NCBI GenBank assembly: GCA_031259505.1
Contig: JAIRLL010000381.1
Span: 1-22,996, forward strand
From: Tannerella sp.
Lineage (GTDB): Bacteria; Bacteroidota; Bacteroidia; Bacteroidales; Tannerellaceae
DNA: 22,996 bases
Direction: 5' to 3'
Positions 16,656-22,996 of this stretch are shown in pieces. Each line of letters starts with the position of its first letter. Position 1 is the first letter of the stretch. The translations under genes were made by a program, and so were the position numbers. The notes below the pieces were generated by a model. That model was not told where the DNA came from and did not search any database. It was given only the letters and a program-made list of their open reading frames with translations.

Positions 16656-17384
16656 ATGGATAAATATGCTTTCATTACAGGAGGAACAAGAGGTATAGGC
16701 AAGGCGGTGGCATCCTGCCTTGCGCAATCCGGCTATCATCTGCTGCTGACGTACGGGAAAGACGACGACAGGGCGCAGGCTGTCGCGGCATGTTTGCAGG
16801 CGCAATATAATATTAATGTATATACGCTCCGGGCGGATATTTCGACACGAAGCGCTGTGGGAGATATTATCCGTTACATATCGACACATTCGTTAAGGAT
16901 AGATGCCGCCGTGTTCAATGCGGGGCTGACCTGCCGCGAACCGTTCGGAAGCATGGATGAGGCGGAATGGGAACGTGTCTTCTTCGCCAACGTGCACTTC
17001 CCCGTGTTCCTGCTGCAAAGGCTTGTAGACTATATGAACGGGGGAGGAAGCGTAGTGTTCACCGGTTCACTGATGGGTATCGAGCCGCATGCCACGTCGC
17101 TTTCATACGGCGTGACGAAAGCGGCTGTCCATGCGTTGACGAAAAACCTGGTCAAATTTCTGACGCCGTACCGGATACGTGTCAATGCCGTAGCGCCGGG
17201 ATTTGTCGACACTGACTGGCAAAAGGGCAAACCCGAAGCAATCCGGCGCAGCATCGAAAGCAAAATCGCACTGGGACGGTTTTGCGACCCCGACGAACTG
17301 GCCGGCGTATATAAAATGCTGATTGAAAACAGTTATTTCAATGGCGAAGTGATAGTGGCAGATGGAGGTTATTCATATAAATAG
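16656..17384 (+). CDS. short-chain dehydrogenase/reductase (FabG-like)
   Basis: The 242-residue protein is a classical SDR. The nucleotide-binding TGGTRGIG is at 8-15, NAG at 88-90, and the complete catalytic tetrad Asn112, Ser138, Tyr151 and Lys155 (YGVTK) is present. PGFVDTDW and the C-terminal ADGGYS follow. The best overall resemblance is to FabG-type 3-oxoacyl-ACP reductases. However, its place between a CDP-alcohol-forming enzyme and a CDP-alcohol phosphatidyltransferase suggests it may reduce or oxidise a lipid head-group or acyl-chain intermediate instead. The start is 10 bases after the cytidylyltransferase stop. The substrate cannot be read from sequence. Confidence 0.88.
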   Translation: MDKYAFITGGTRGIGKAVASCLAQSGYHLLLTYGKDDDRAQAVAACLQAQYNINVYTLRADISTRSAVGDIIRYISTHSLRIDAAVFNAGLTCREPFGSMDEAEWERVFFANVHFPVFLLQRLVDYMNGGGSVVFTGSLMGIEPHATSLSYGVTKAAVHALTKNLVKFLTPYRIRVNAVAPGFVDTDWQKGKPEAIRRSIESKIALGRFCDPDELAGVYKMLIENSYFNGEVIVADGGYSYK

Positions 17385-17394
17385 CAACAGAGAA

Positions 17395-18297
17395 ATGGAT
17401 AAGGAATTTGAAGCATCATTGAAATCCGTGGAAACGGAAAATGTCGTCGACCTGTATTTTTACCGTCCCATCGGCTTCCAAATATCACGTATCTTGCAAA
17501 ATACCGGCATTACGCCCAATATGATTACGGCGCTTTCCATTTTTGTAGGCGTGGGGGCAGGCGTGATGTTTGCTTTCGACAGTTTGGTTTTCAACCTGAC
17601 AGGTATTTTTTTGCTGATTTTCGCCAACATACTGGATTGCGTGGATGGCCAGTTGGCGCGTATGACGGGCATCAAGTCCGAAATCGGACGCATCCTCGAC
17701 GGCGCGGCGGGATATCTGTGGTTTCTGGCTATTTACGTGTGTCTGGCATTGCGGCTCACGAACATGTATCACACGGCGTGGTTTTTCCTTCCCGCACTCA
17801 TATCCGGGCTGTCGCAAATCCTGCAAGCCAATATTACAGACTATTACAAGACGGTACACCTGTTTTTCGTCAGCCGGGAGAAAGGCCTTGAATTTAACAA
17901 CCTCGAACAGGTCAGGCGTAAACAGAGAACCGTCGACAGCGGATTTCAGAAGTTCTTTTTTGCTTTGTACGAAGGTTATACCGGGTTGCAGGAAAATGTG
18001 ACGCCTGCCTTGCAGCGACTCCTTAAAGACATCCGCACGAAATACGGCGACGATGTTCCTGAAAACATACGGGTGGAATTCAGACAAAAAAGTCGGGAAC
18101 TGATGAAATACTGCATCGACTTCCTGACGTTTAACGGCCGAACCGTCATCCTGTTTGCCGTCGTCCTGACTGGCCATATCTGGGTATATTTTATGTATGA
18201 GACTGTAATACTTAATCTTGTCCTGTTCATCGGTATTCGCAGGTACGAAAAAATGTGTGTAAAAATAAGCGAACTCCTCCGGCGACAGGCAGCATAA
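17395..18297 (+). CDS. CDP-alcohol phosphatidyltransferase family protein with altered active-site motif
   Basis: The 300-residue integral membrane protein has the family signature at residues 81-106: D81-x2-D84-G-x2-A-R-x8-G98-x3-D102. The fourth Asp expected at position 106 (D-x3-D) is Gly (LDGAAGYLW). That Asp is the proposed catalytic base, so activity may be changed or lost. Membrane helices flank the signature, and a long soluble insert of about 80-90 residues (roughly 160-250, rich in Lys/Arg/Glu) separates them from the last two helices, making it larger than typical members. An upstream ATG (17362) overlapping the SDR end would add 11 residues; the ATG at 17395, 10 bases after the SDR stop, gives the more natural N-terminus. 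It likely works with the neighbouring cytidylyltransferase. Confidence 0.85.
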   Translation: MDKEFEASLKSVETENVVDLYFYRPIGFQISRILQNTGITPNMITALSIFVGVGAGVMFAFDSLVFNLTGIFLLIFANILDCVDGQLARMTGIKSEIGRILDGAAGYLWFLAIYVCLALRLTNMYHTAWFFLPALISGLSQILQANITDYYKTVHLFFVSREKGLEFNNLEQVRRKQRTVDSGFQKFFFALYEGYTGLQENVTPALQRLLKDIRTKYGDDVPENIRVEFRQKSRELMKYCIDFLTFNGRTVILFAVVLTGHIWVYFMYETVILNLVLFIGIRRYEKMCVKISELLRRQAA

Positions 18298-18315
18298 TCA
18301 TCAACCGTTCAGTAA

Positions 18316-19185
18316 ATGAAAGAAACAGTAATTGACTTGCATGATCTTCAGGAACACATTCCGTTTTTCAGGAGCAGGCCTGGTGTGTTCCTGGCAAAGA
18401 AGATAATAAAATGGCTTGCCATTGAGAAAGTAAACCGGATTCATGCCAGTCATTGCCACCTGCGAGGGGCTGCGTTTACTTCGGCCATGCTGGCAGACCC
18501 GCTGATGAACGTGAAATATAAAATTCACAACGCGGAACGTTTAGATTCCCTGCCCGAAGGCGCATTCATTACCGTCTCGAACCATCCGATCGGGTCGCTG
18601 GACGGGATTATCCTTATTGATATTTTTGCCTCGCGACGGCCTGATTTCAAAGTGATGGTGAACGGCGTGCTGACAAATATCGGCGCCATGGCAGACAATT
18701 TCATTTCGGTCACGCCCAGAACGGACGACAGGGATTCGCCGAACCGCGCCAATGTCAACGGCGTACGCCTGTCAATGGAACACCTGAAAAACGGCCATCC
18801 GACAGGATTCTTCCCCGCAGGCGCCATGTCGTTTATCAACAGACAAATGCAGGTATGCGACCTGCCCTGGGCGCATACCGTTATCCGCTTGATAAAAAAG
18901 GCCGGCGTACCCGTCTACCCGGTCTGTTTCGACTGCCGCAATTCCAGTTTCTTCTACCTTCTGGGTAAAATAAACTGGAAAATACGCGTGCTGCGTGTGG
19001 CATACGAGGCTTTTAACAAACGCGGCAAAACTCTGGACGTTTATATCGGCGAACCGATTCCCGCACAAACCGTTCAGCAGTTCACGGACGACAGGGAACT
19101 GGCCGATTTTCTGTACCGCAAGACTTATGACTGCGTAAAACAGCGAATTCCGTCCGAACAGTCCGTGCCGAAGTTAGAATCATGA
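18316..19185 (+). CDS. hemolysin/OlsA-like glycerolipid acyltransferase
   Basis: The 289-residue protein belongs to the lysophospholipid acyltransferase superfamily, in the branch often annotated as putative hemolysin and including ornithine/glycine-lipid O-acyltransferases. The catalytic motif is SNHPIGSLDGI (His90, Asp96), the NHP-G-xx-D variant with one extra residue compared with PlsC. FFPAGAMS (165-172) replaces FPEGT. PVYPVCFDCRNS and YIGEPIP are further family positions. It is probably membrane-associated on the cytoplasmic face. It is the last gene of the cytidylyltransferase-SDR-CDP-alcohol transferase set, 18 bases after its neighbour, and fits acyl transfer to a lyso-lipid made by that set. 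Acceptor and acyl donor are unknown. Confidence 0.85.
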   Translation: MKETVIDLHDLQEHIPFFRSRPGVFLAKKIIKWLAIEKVNRIHASHCHLRGAAFTSAMLADPLMNVKYKIHNAERLDSLPEGAFITVSNHPIGSLDGIILIDIFASRRPDFKVMVNGVLTNIGAMADNFISVTPRTDDRDSPNRANVNGVRLSMEHLKNGHPTGFFPAGAMSFINRQMQVCDLPWAHTVIRLIKKAGVPVYPVCFDCRNSSFFYLLGKINWKIRVLRVAYEAFNKRGKTLDVYIGEPIPAQTVQQFTDDRELADFLYRKTYDCVKQRIPSEQSVPKLES

Positions 19186-19218
19186 GAAGAATCTCCGTGT
19201 TCTCCGGGCCTCCGTGTA

Positions 19219-19245
19219 GAACAGCAGTTTATGCTGTTCATTTTG
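19219..19245. terminator. hairpin terminator between convergent genes
   Basis: GAACAGCA (19219-19226) and TGCTGTTC (19232-19239) form a perfect 8-pair stem with the five-base loop GTTTA, followed by ATTTTG on the plus strand. It lies 33 bases after the acyltransferase stop and includes the stop codon of the opposite histidine kinase gene. It most plausibly terminates the plus-strand lipid operon, and may act on both strands. Confidence 0.5.
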
Positions 19246-20956
19246 CCGTGCTTTTGGGCAGTTTGAACAGAAATTCGAGTCCGCCGCCGACCCGGTTTTT
19301 GGCAACAATCGTTCCGCGGTGGAAGGCGACGGCGTTTTTGACGATGGACAAGCCCAGCCCCGTGCCGCCGGTGTCTCTCGTGCGTCCTTCGCCGATGCGG
19401 TAGAAGCGTTCGAAGATGCGGTTAAGATGCTGCTCGCCGGAGATTCCAACGCCGGTATCGGAGTAGGAAAAGTAATGGAATCCGGCGTCTTCGGCATATC
19501 TGGAGACGAAGATGCCGATATGGCTTCCGGCGTGGCGGACGGCGTTGTCCGTGAGGTTTCTGAAGATGGCGTAAATCAGGTTCCGGTTGCCGCGTACCGT
19601 CACGTCGCTGCCGATGTTCCACGTCATTTTCGCATCTTTCTCCTGCAGGGGGATTTCCAGTTCCTTTTTCAGGTTTTCGAGCAGGTCGGCGACGACAATG
19701 TCTTCCGGATCGAACGTGTGCGGCGCTTCTTCAATCCTGGTGATGAGGCTCATGTCGCTGATCAGTTCCGAGAGGGCGAGTGTCTGGCGGTATGCGCTTC
19801 TGATGAAGTAGTCCTTTTTTTCGGGACTTAGCGGATGTTCGAGAATCGTTTCGAGGCATCCGCGTATTCCGGTCACGGGTGTGCGCAGTTCGTGCGTGAT
19901 GTTTCCCGTCATTTCCTGTTTGAGGCGCTGCGTTTTTTCCTGTTTTGTGACGTCGTTGATAATGATTTCGAAACTCCTGTCGTCGAACACGTTTGCCCTG
20001 ACTGCAAAAGTTTTCCCGTGCTTATCCACATGCGTCTCGAAATAGCTGTCGCGCGCATCGCGGCCTGAGAGAAAGGCGGAAATCTTTCCGAACGAAGCAT
20101 CCGTCAGTACGCTTGCCGGATTGCTGTCGGCTTCGTCGGTTATCGTGTTCAGATACTGAATGAACAGTCCGTTATAAAACTCCACCGCATTGCCGGGCGA
20201 AAAGAAGCACAGCCCCTCTTCCGAACTGTGGACATGCTGGAGGAGTTTTTCGCGTTCGAGCGCGATCGCCTTCTCGCTTTCCTTCAGTTTGCGGTAATTG
20301 TCTGCAATTTTTGTACCTATCTCGCCCAGTTCGTCGTCGGGGAAGCGTGCATTTCCGTTTTCAATCAGGTTGGAAAAATCGCGCAACTGCCTGATGGACT
20401 TCCCGAACTGTCCGGATACGAGGTTGATAAGCGCCAGCATGACGACAAAGAGGGCGGCGATGCAGTAGAGAAAAATGTTGTCGGGTTTCAGGAAATGGCG
20501 TACTTTGATGTCGTAGGGCAAAGCTATGCGTATGTAGCAGTCACTGAACTGTCTGGCGTAGTAGAGATATTCCCTGTTGTTGGAAGAGGAGATGCGTATG
20601 TCTCTCCCCCGTCCTTTTTCGCGGGCAAGCCGTATTTCCGGGCGGCGGGCATGGTTTTCCATTTGTCCGGCTTCTTCGACCGCATTGTCATATATCACAT
20701 GTCCCTGCCTGTCAATCAGCGTCAGGCGGATATTTTCCGGGAAGAGGCCGGGAAGGCTGTCGAGCGTTTGCCGCCGGTCTGCGGTGCGAGACAGCGCGCT
20801 GTACACGATGCCGGCAAAGGCGTCCAGTTTTTCTTCCAGCGCTTCCGTCCTGTGTTCCTTTTCGCGCGACTGTTCGAAGAAGATAATCGCAGCCGTGAAC
20901 AGCGTGAAAATAAGCACGAACGAGAGGAACAGCTTTTGCCTGTAACTTGCTTTCAT
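19238..20956 (-). CDS. phoR: PhoR-type sensor histidine kinase
   Basis: The 572-residue membrane sensor kinase has TM1 (about 8-27), a periplasmic domain (about 28-155), TM2 (about 160-180), a linker and a PAS-like segment (about 230-335). A HisKA domain follows with phospho-acceptor His355 (NITHELRTP). The ATPase domain has the N box FRNLTDNAVRHA, G1 SDTGVGIS, an F box (IFERFYR) and G2 GGTGLGLSIV. It phosphorylates the response regulator encoded 7 bases upstream. An upstream start would add 34 residues overlapping that regulator gene and lacking membrane-anchor character, so the ATG just before the first membrane helix is used. The phoU neighbour makes phosphate sensing the best guess, but the kinase could also be an RprX-like envelope sensor. 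Confidence 0.85.
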   Translation of the reverse strand: MKASYRQKLFLSFVLIFTLFTAAIIFFEQSREKEHRTEALEEKLDAFAGIVYSALSRTADRRQTLDSLPGLFPENIRLTLIDRQGHVIYDNAVEEAGQMENHARRPEIRLAREKGRGRDIRISSSNNREYLYYARQFSDCYIRIALPYDIKVRHFLKPDNIFLYCIAALFVVMLALINLVSGQFGKSIRQLRDFSNLIENGNARFPDDELGEIGTKIADNYRKLKESEKAIALEREKLLQHVHSSEEGLCFFSPGNAVEFYNGLFIQYLNTITDEADSNPASVLTDASFGKISAFLSGRDARDSYFETHVDKHGKTFAVRANVFDDRSFEIIINDVTKQEKTQRLKQEMTGNITHELRTPVTGIRGCLETILEHPLSPEKKDYFIRSAYRQTLALSELISDMSLITRIEEAPHTFDPEDIVVADLLENLKKELEIPLQEKDAKMTWNIGSDVTVRGNRNLIYAIFRNLTDNAVRHAGSHIGIFVSRYAEDAGFHYFSYSDTGVGISGEQHLNRIFERFYRIGEGRTRDTGGTGLGLSIVKNAVAFHRGTIVAKNRVGGGLEFLFKLPKSTAK

Positions 20957-20963
20957 TGTCTCT

Positions 20964-21659
20964 TCATGAAATATGAAACCGGTATCCGAAGCCGGCGCGG
21001 TTGGATATGACCGACGCTTTGTTACCCAGCTTCTTGCGCAGACGGGTGATGTGCACATCTACTGTCCGTTCCGTAATGTAGGGCGTTTCTTTCCAGACTT
21101 TTTCGAGTATTTCTCCACGCGAAAATATGCGTTCGGGGCTGGCAGACAGGAGCGCCAGCAATTCAAATTCGGTTTTCGTAAGGAGGACTTTCCCGTTGCC
21201 GACAGTCAGTTCCTTCAGTTCGAGGTCGATGACGAGGTCGTCGAAAACGAGTTTCCGGCCGGGTTTTTCACCCGCCGTTCCCGTTCTTTTCAGTACGGCC
21301 TTTACGCGGGCGAGTACTTCCTTTATCGAAAAAGGTTTGGAAATATAATCGTCGCCGCCGACGGAAAAACCTGTCAGCATATCGTTCTCCGTATCCTTGG
21401 CTGTGAGGAAGATGATGGGGATGCGATTTTTTTTCTGCCTCAGCGTTTCGGCAAGCCTGTATCCGGACATGCCGGCCATCATCACGTCGAGAAGGATGAG
21501 CGAATGATCGGGCGAAAGATGCCTGAGCGCGTCTTCCGCCGAATGGACGCACGTGATTTCATAACCTTCGCTGGCAAGATTATATTCGAGCACTTCGCAG
21601 ATGACGGGTTCGTCGTCGACCACGAGAATCTTCGGAGCGGCTGTCGTGTCTGTATTCAT
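20964..21659 (-). CDS. phoB: PhoB/OmpR-family response regulator
   Basis: The 231-residue transcription factor has a receiver domain (about 10-125) with the acidic pair Asp15/Asp16, phospho-acceptor Asp58 (LLDVMMAG), Thr86 and Lys108 (SKPF). An OmpR-type winged-helix DNA-binding domain follows (about 130-231) with TKTEFELLALL, the ERIFSRGEILEKVW helix, ERTVDVHITRLRKKLG recognition region and the GFGYRF hairpin. All receiver residues needed for phosphorylation are present. It is followed after 4 bases by the cognate kinase and preceded by phoU after 32 bases on the same strand, a Pho-regulon arrangement. The phoB name rests on that context; RprY-like regulators look very similar. Confidence 0.88.
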   Translation of the reverse strand: MNTDTTAAPKILVVDDEPVICEVLEYNLASEGYEITCVHSAEDALRHLSPDHSLILLDVMMAGMSGYRLAETLRQKKNRIPIIFLTAKDTENDMLTGFSVGGDDYISKPFSIKEVLARVKAVLKRTGTAGEKPGRKLVFDDLVIDLELKELTVGNGKVLLTKTEFELLALLSASPERIFSRGEILEKVWKETPYITERTVDVHITRLRKKLGNKASVISNRAGFGYRFHIS

Positions 21660-21691
21660 CGCGCAAATATAGTAAAATTCGCTTTCATTCG

Positions 21692-22354
21692 CTAATTGCC
21701 TCCATGTTTCAGGACTTTGGCGTCGACGTAAAAGACAATCTCTTCTACGATGTTGCTACAGTGGTCGCCGATCCGTTCGAGTTTGCGGATGAGCAGAAAG
21801 GTCTTCAGCCCGCAGCGAATCATGGACGGGTTTTCCTGAAGATAGTTTGTGAGAATATCCAGCGAGCGGCGGTAAAGGATGTCGATTTCATCATCTTTCG
21901 ACATGATTTTCCCCGATATCCGTGTATTTTCGGATTCGAGGGCGACAAAACTGTCGGACAGCATGGAGATGAGCGTATCGAATATTTTCTCCATCTGCAA
22001 CTCTTCGATTATCCGCGCGTCCGGTCTGTTCCCGACTTCCTCGATGACGTGCCGGGCTATGCCTTCGGCAAAATCGGCGATGCGCTCCAGCGTGAAACTG
22101 ATTTTGATCAGCGACAGTACCAGCCGCAGATCGACCGCCACGGGACTGAATAGGGCGATATAATTTTCGCAGTCGCTGTCGATTTTCAATTCGAAGGCGT
22201 CAACCCTTTTCTCGCGACTGGCCACTTCGCGCGCCATTTCGACGTCTCCGGTCATAAAAGCCTGTTTGGCCTTTTCGAGTTGCGAGAGTACCAGTTTCCA
22301 CATCCGGCTCACTTCCTCCTTGAGCGCCTGCATCTCTTTTTCCTGATGTTTCAT
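21692..22354 (-). CDS. phoU: PhoU, phosphate signalling regulator
   Basis: The 220-residue protein has the two similar three-helix bundles of PhoU, each with a metal-binding signature helix. These are SLIKISFTLERIADFAEGIARHV (split here as SLIKISFTLERIADF plus AEGIARHV, about 81-103) and FLLIRKLERIGDHCSNIVEE (about 186-205). PhoU links the Pst phosphate transporter to the PhoR kinase and dampens the Pho response when phosphate is sufficient; it acts in the cytoplasm at the membrane. It is the first gene of a minus-strand unit with the response regulator and kinase. The usual pstSCAB genes are not next to it: upstream are about 640 bases of non-coding repeat sequence. A candidate Pho box lies 58-76 bases before the start. 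Confidence 0.93.
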   Translation of the reverse strand: MKHQEKEMQALKEEVSRMWKLVLSQLEKAKQAFMTGDVEMAREVASREKRVDAFELKIDSDCENYIALFSPVAVDLRLVLSLIKISFTLERIADFAEGIARHVIEEVGNRPDARIIEELQMEKIFDTLISMLSDSFVALESENTRISGKIMSKDDEIDILYRRSLDILTNYLQENPSMIRCGLKTFLLIRKLERIGDHCSNIVEEIVFYVDAKVLKHGGN

Positions 22355-22373
22355 ATCTGTTTATTTACTGGCG

Positions 22374-22381
22374 CAAAAATA
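22374..22381 (-). promoter_or_regulatory. candidate -7 box for phoU
   Basis: On the minus strand the bases read TATTTTTG (TAnnTTTG), placing a start site about 10-15 bases before the phoU ATG. No -33 TTG is present at the usual spacing, which would suit an activator-dependent promoter such as one served by the candidate Pho box just upstream. Confidence 0.4.
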
Positions 22382-22577
22382 GAACGGAGTTATTACGAAA
22401 CTGCGACGGCTCTGTTACAATCCTGTTAAGAAAAACGGAAGTTGCCGTTCCTCCGTCCGGCGACGTCTCTGCCTTTGTTACGTTATACTGTGCGCGGCAT
22501 GATTTTGCGAAGTCAGTCCGGATTGCTTCAGGCTGCGCCTTCGTAGTGGATAAGAGCAGGAAATCGACCGGAAAGCA
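22382..22577. other. non-coding sequence upstream of phoU
   Basis: Apart from the candidate Pho box, no feature is recognised. Short open frames cross the region on the minus strand, but they lack start signals, signal peptides and recognisable motifs. The 3' part (from about 22520) grades into the hairpin-rich repeat. Confidence 0.4.
22401..22429. promoter_or_regulatory. candidate Pho box upstream of phoU
   Basis: On the plus strand three CTG-type half-sites recur every 11 bases: CTGCGAC (22401-22407), CTGTTAC (22412-22418) and CTGTTAA (22423-22429). The last two have the 7-base half-site and 4-base spacer of the E. coli Pho box (CTGTCAT-N4-CTGTCAC), differing mainly at one internal base. 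The box lies about 30 bases upstream of the phoU -7 box, on the strand opposite to phoU. Binding by the neighbouring PhoB-type regulator would be autoregulation. Confidence 0.5.
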
Positions 22578-22599
22578 GCTTCTCGCCATTGCGAGAAGC
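22578..22599. repeat. perfect inverted repeat at the start of the structured region
   Basis: GCTTCTCGC (22578-22586) and GCGAGAAGC (22591-22599) form a 9-pair stem with the loop CATT. The right arm merges into the 74-base direct repeat. In the second repeat copy the right arm is present (with one change) but no matching left arm is seen. Confidence 0.75.
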
Positions 22600-22666
22600 A
22601 GGAAAAAGTCCGAAGGACTTGAATGTAAATAACCCCTTGCAAGCGTAGCGCAGCTCGGGGCTGCAG
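22593..22666. repeat. direct repeat, copy 1 (74 bases)
   Basis: These 74 bases are identical to 22923-22996, an offset of 330 bases. The unit starts with GAGAAGCAGG and includes a small hairpin, AAGTCC-GAA-GGACTT (22606-22620). It then carries the left arm of a larger inverted repeat and ends in CTGCAG. The 22591 G is shared too, but 22592 differs between copies. Confidence 0.95.
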
Positions 22667-22797
22667 GCCGCAGGCACAGCCCGGGGTATGCGTCGCCTCC
22701 CTGTCGGAACTGCGAAGCAGTTCAACCCCTTGTGGGGTTGACAGAGAGGGAGGCGGCAGCGCTGTCCCCGAACTGCGCTACGCCTGTTCGGGGTTAT
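22629..22797. repeat. nested inverted-repeat element predicting a branched hairpin
   Basis: The outer arms 22629-22660 and 22766-22797 are inverted copies, matching at 27 of 32 positions. Between them lies a second stem, 22694-22702 with 22747-22755 (CGCCTCCCT/AGGGAGGCG). It encloses two side-by-side hairpins: GAACTGC-GAA-GCAGTTC (22707-22723) and AACCCC-TTGT-GGGGTT (22724-22739). The right outer arm can alternatively fold on itself (CCCCGAAC/GTTCGGGG). No open frame with recognisable protein features spans it. It could be a REP/MITE-like mobile repeat or a structured RNA; no transposase is visible. Confidence 0.7.
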
Positions 22798-22922
22798 GCA
22801 AATTCGACGCCGAAAGCGTCATCCGTGCATGGCGGGGCAGGGGCGTCATGTACCCGGGTTGCTTTGTGCCTCGTAATGACGTCGGACGCCATTGCCGAAA
22901 ACAATGGTATCTCCGTCATAGT

Positions 22923-22996
22923 GAGAAGCAGGAAAAAGTCCGAAGGACTTGAATGTAAATAACCCCTTGCAAGCGTAGCGCAGCTCGGGGCTGCAG
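22923..22996. repeat. direct repeat, copy 2 (truncated by window end)
   Basis: This is identical over 74 bases to 22593-22666 and is cut by the end of the window, so the true repeat may be longer. Its presence 330 bases after copy 1 suggests a tandem or clustered array of the structured element. The 120 or so bases before it (22800-22920) contain further small hairpins, for example GACGC-CGAAA-GCGTC (22806-22820). Confidence 0.9.

Noticed and set aside
17362..17394. Upstream ATG for the CDP-alcohol phosphatidyltransferase overlapping the SDR gene
   Set aside because: It adds 11 residues of SDR-overlapping sequence. The ATG at 17395 has better spacing after the SDR stop and a more typical N-terminus, though the longer form is possible.
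20228..21010. 260-codon plus-strand open frame opposite the histidine kinase
   Set aside because: It is a shadow of the kinase coding strand with no motif of its own.
21664..21671. TATATTTG (-7-like) on the minus strand just before the response regulator gene
   Set aside because: Transcription from it would start at about the ATG itself, leaving essentially no leader, and no -33 TTG is present. The regulator is more simply read from the phoU promoter, though an internal leaderless start is not excluded.
22528..22962. Short open frames on both strands within the repeat region
   Set aside because: They are composed of the inverted and direct repeats, lack signal peptides, domains and ribosome sites, and are better explained as structured non-coding sequence.
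22593..22996. The 330-base repeat considered as a CRISPR array
   Set aside because: Only two copies with a long, hairpin-rich interval are present, the repeat is 74 bases or more, spacers are not uniform, and no cas gene is nearby.

Overview
The window looks like chromosomal DNA of a Bacteroidetes bacterium, most likely order Bacteroidales. The evidence is: a long SecA with the Bacteroidetes-type enlargement and a C-terminal zinc motif; a DUF4105/Lnb-type membrane protein; a lipoprotein-type LptC; a DUF4837 lipoprotein between rlmN and pdxA; and promoter boxes of the Bacteroides type (TAnnTTTG at -7, TTG at -33). Coding density is high. No tRNA, rRNA, CRISPR array, transposase or integrase was seen.

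Layout. (1) Minus strand, 173-6367: lnb-like gene, then a degenerate PafA-type alkaline phosphatase, then secA, as one apparent operon. The first two genes overlap by one base (TGATG). (2) A divergent intergenic region at 6368-6559. (3) Plus strand, 6560-12777: coaX, an outer-membrane beta-barrel protein, a TPR protein, lptC and ppiD, which is mostly envelope biogenesis. ppiD has its own well-formed promoter and is followed by a hairpin terminator. (4) Plus strand, 12848-16118: rlmN, a DUF4837 lipoprotein and pdxA. (5) Plus strand, 16139-19185: a tight four-gene set of TagD-like cytidylyltransferase, SDR oxidoreductase, CDP-alcohol phosphatidyltransferase and hemolysin/OlsA-like acyltransferase. 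It looks like a polar-lipid head-group pathway. (6) Minus strand, 22354-19238: phoU, a PhoB-type response regulator and a PhoR-type histidine kinase, meeting the lipid genes tail to tail. (7) 22355-22996: about 640 bases with no convincing gene. It contains a candidate Pho box upstream of phoU and then a dense, highly structured non-coding repeat. A second copy of that repeat begins 330 bases later and runs off the window.

What stands out. The alkaline-phosphatase-like protein keeps the fold's landmarks but has lost the nucleophile, most metal ligands and the phosphate-binding Lys/Arg pair, and it is translationally coupled to a probable lipoprotein N-acyltransferase. The CDP-alcohol phosphatidyltransferase has Gly where the fourth signature Asp should be. 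The phoU upstream region carries three 11-base-spaced CTG-type half-sites. The end of the window holds nested inverted repeats that predict a long, branched hairpin.
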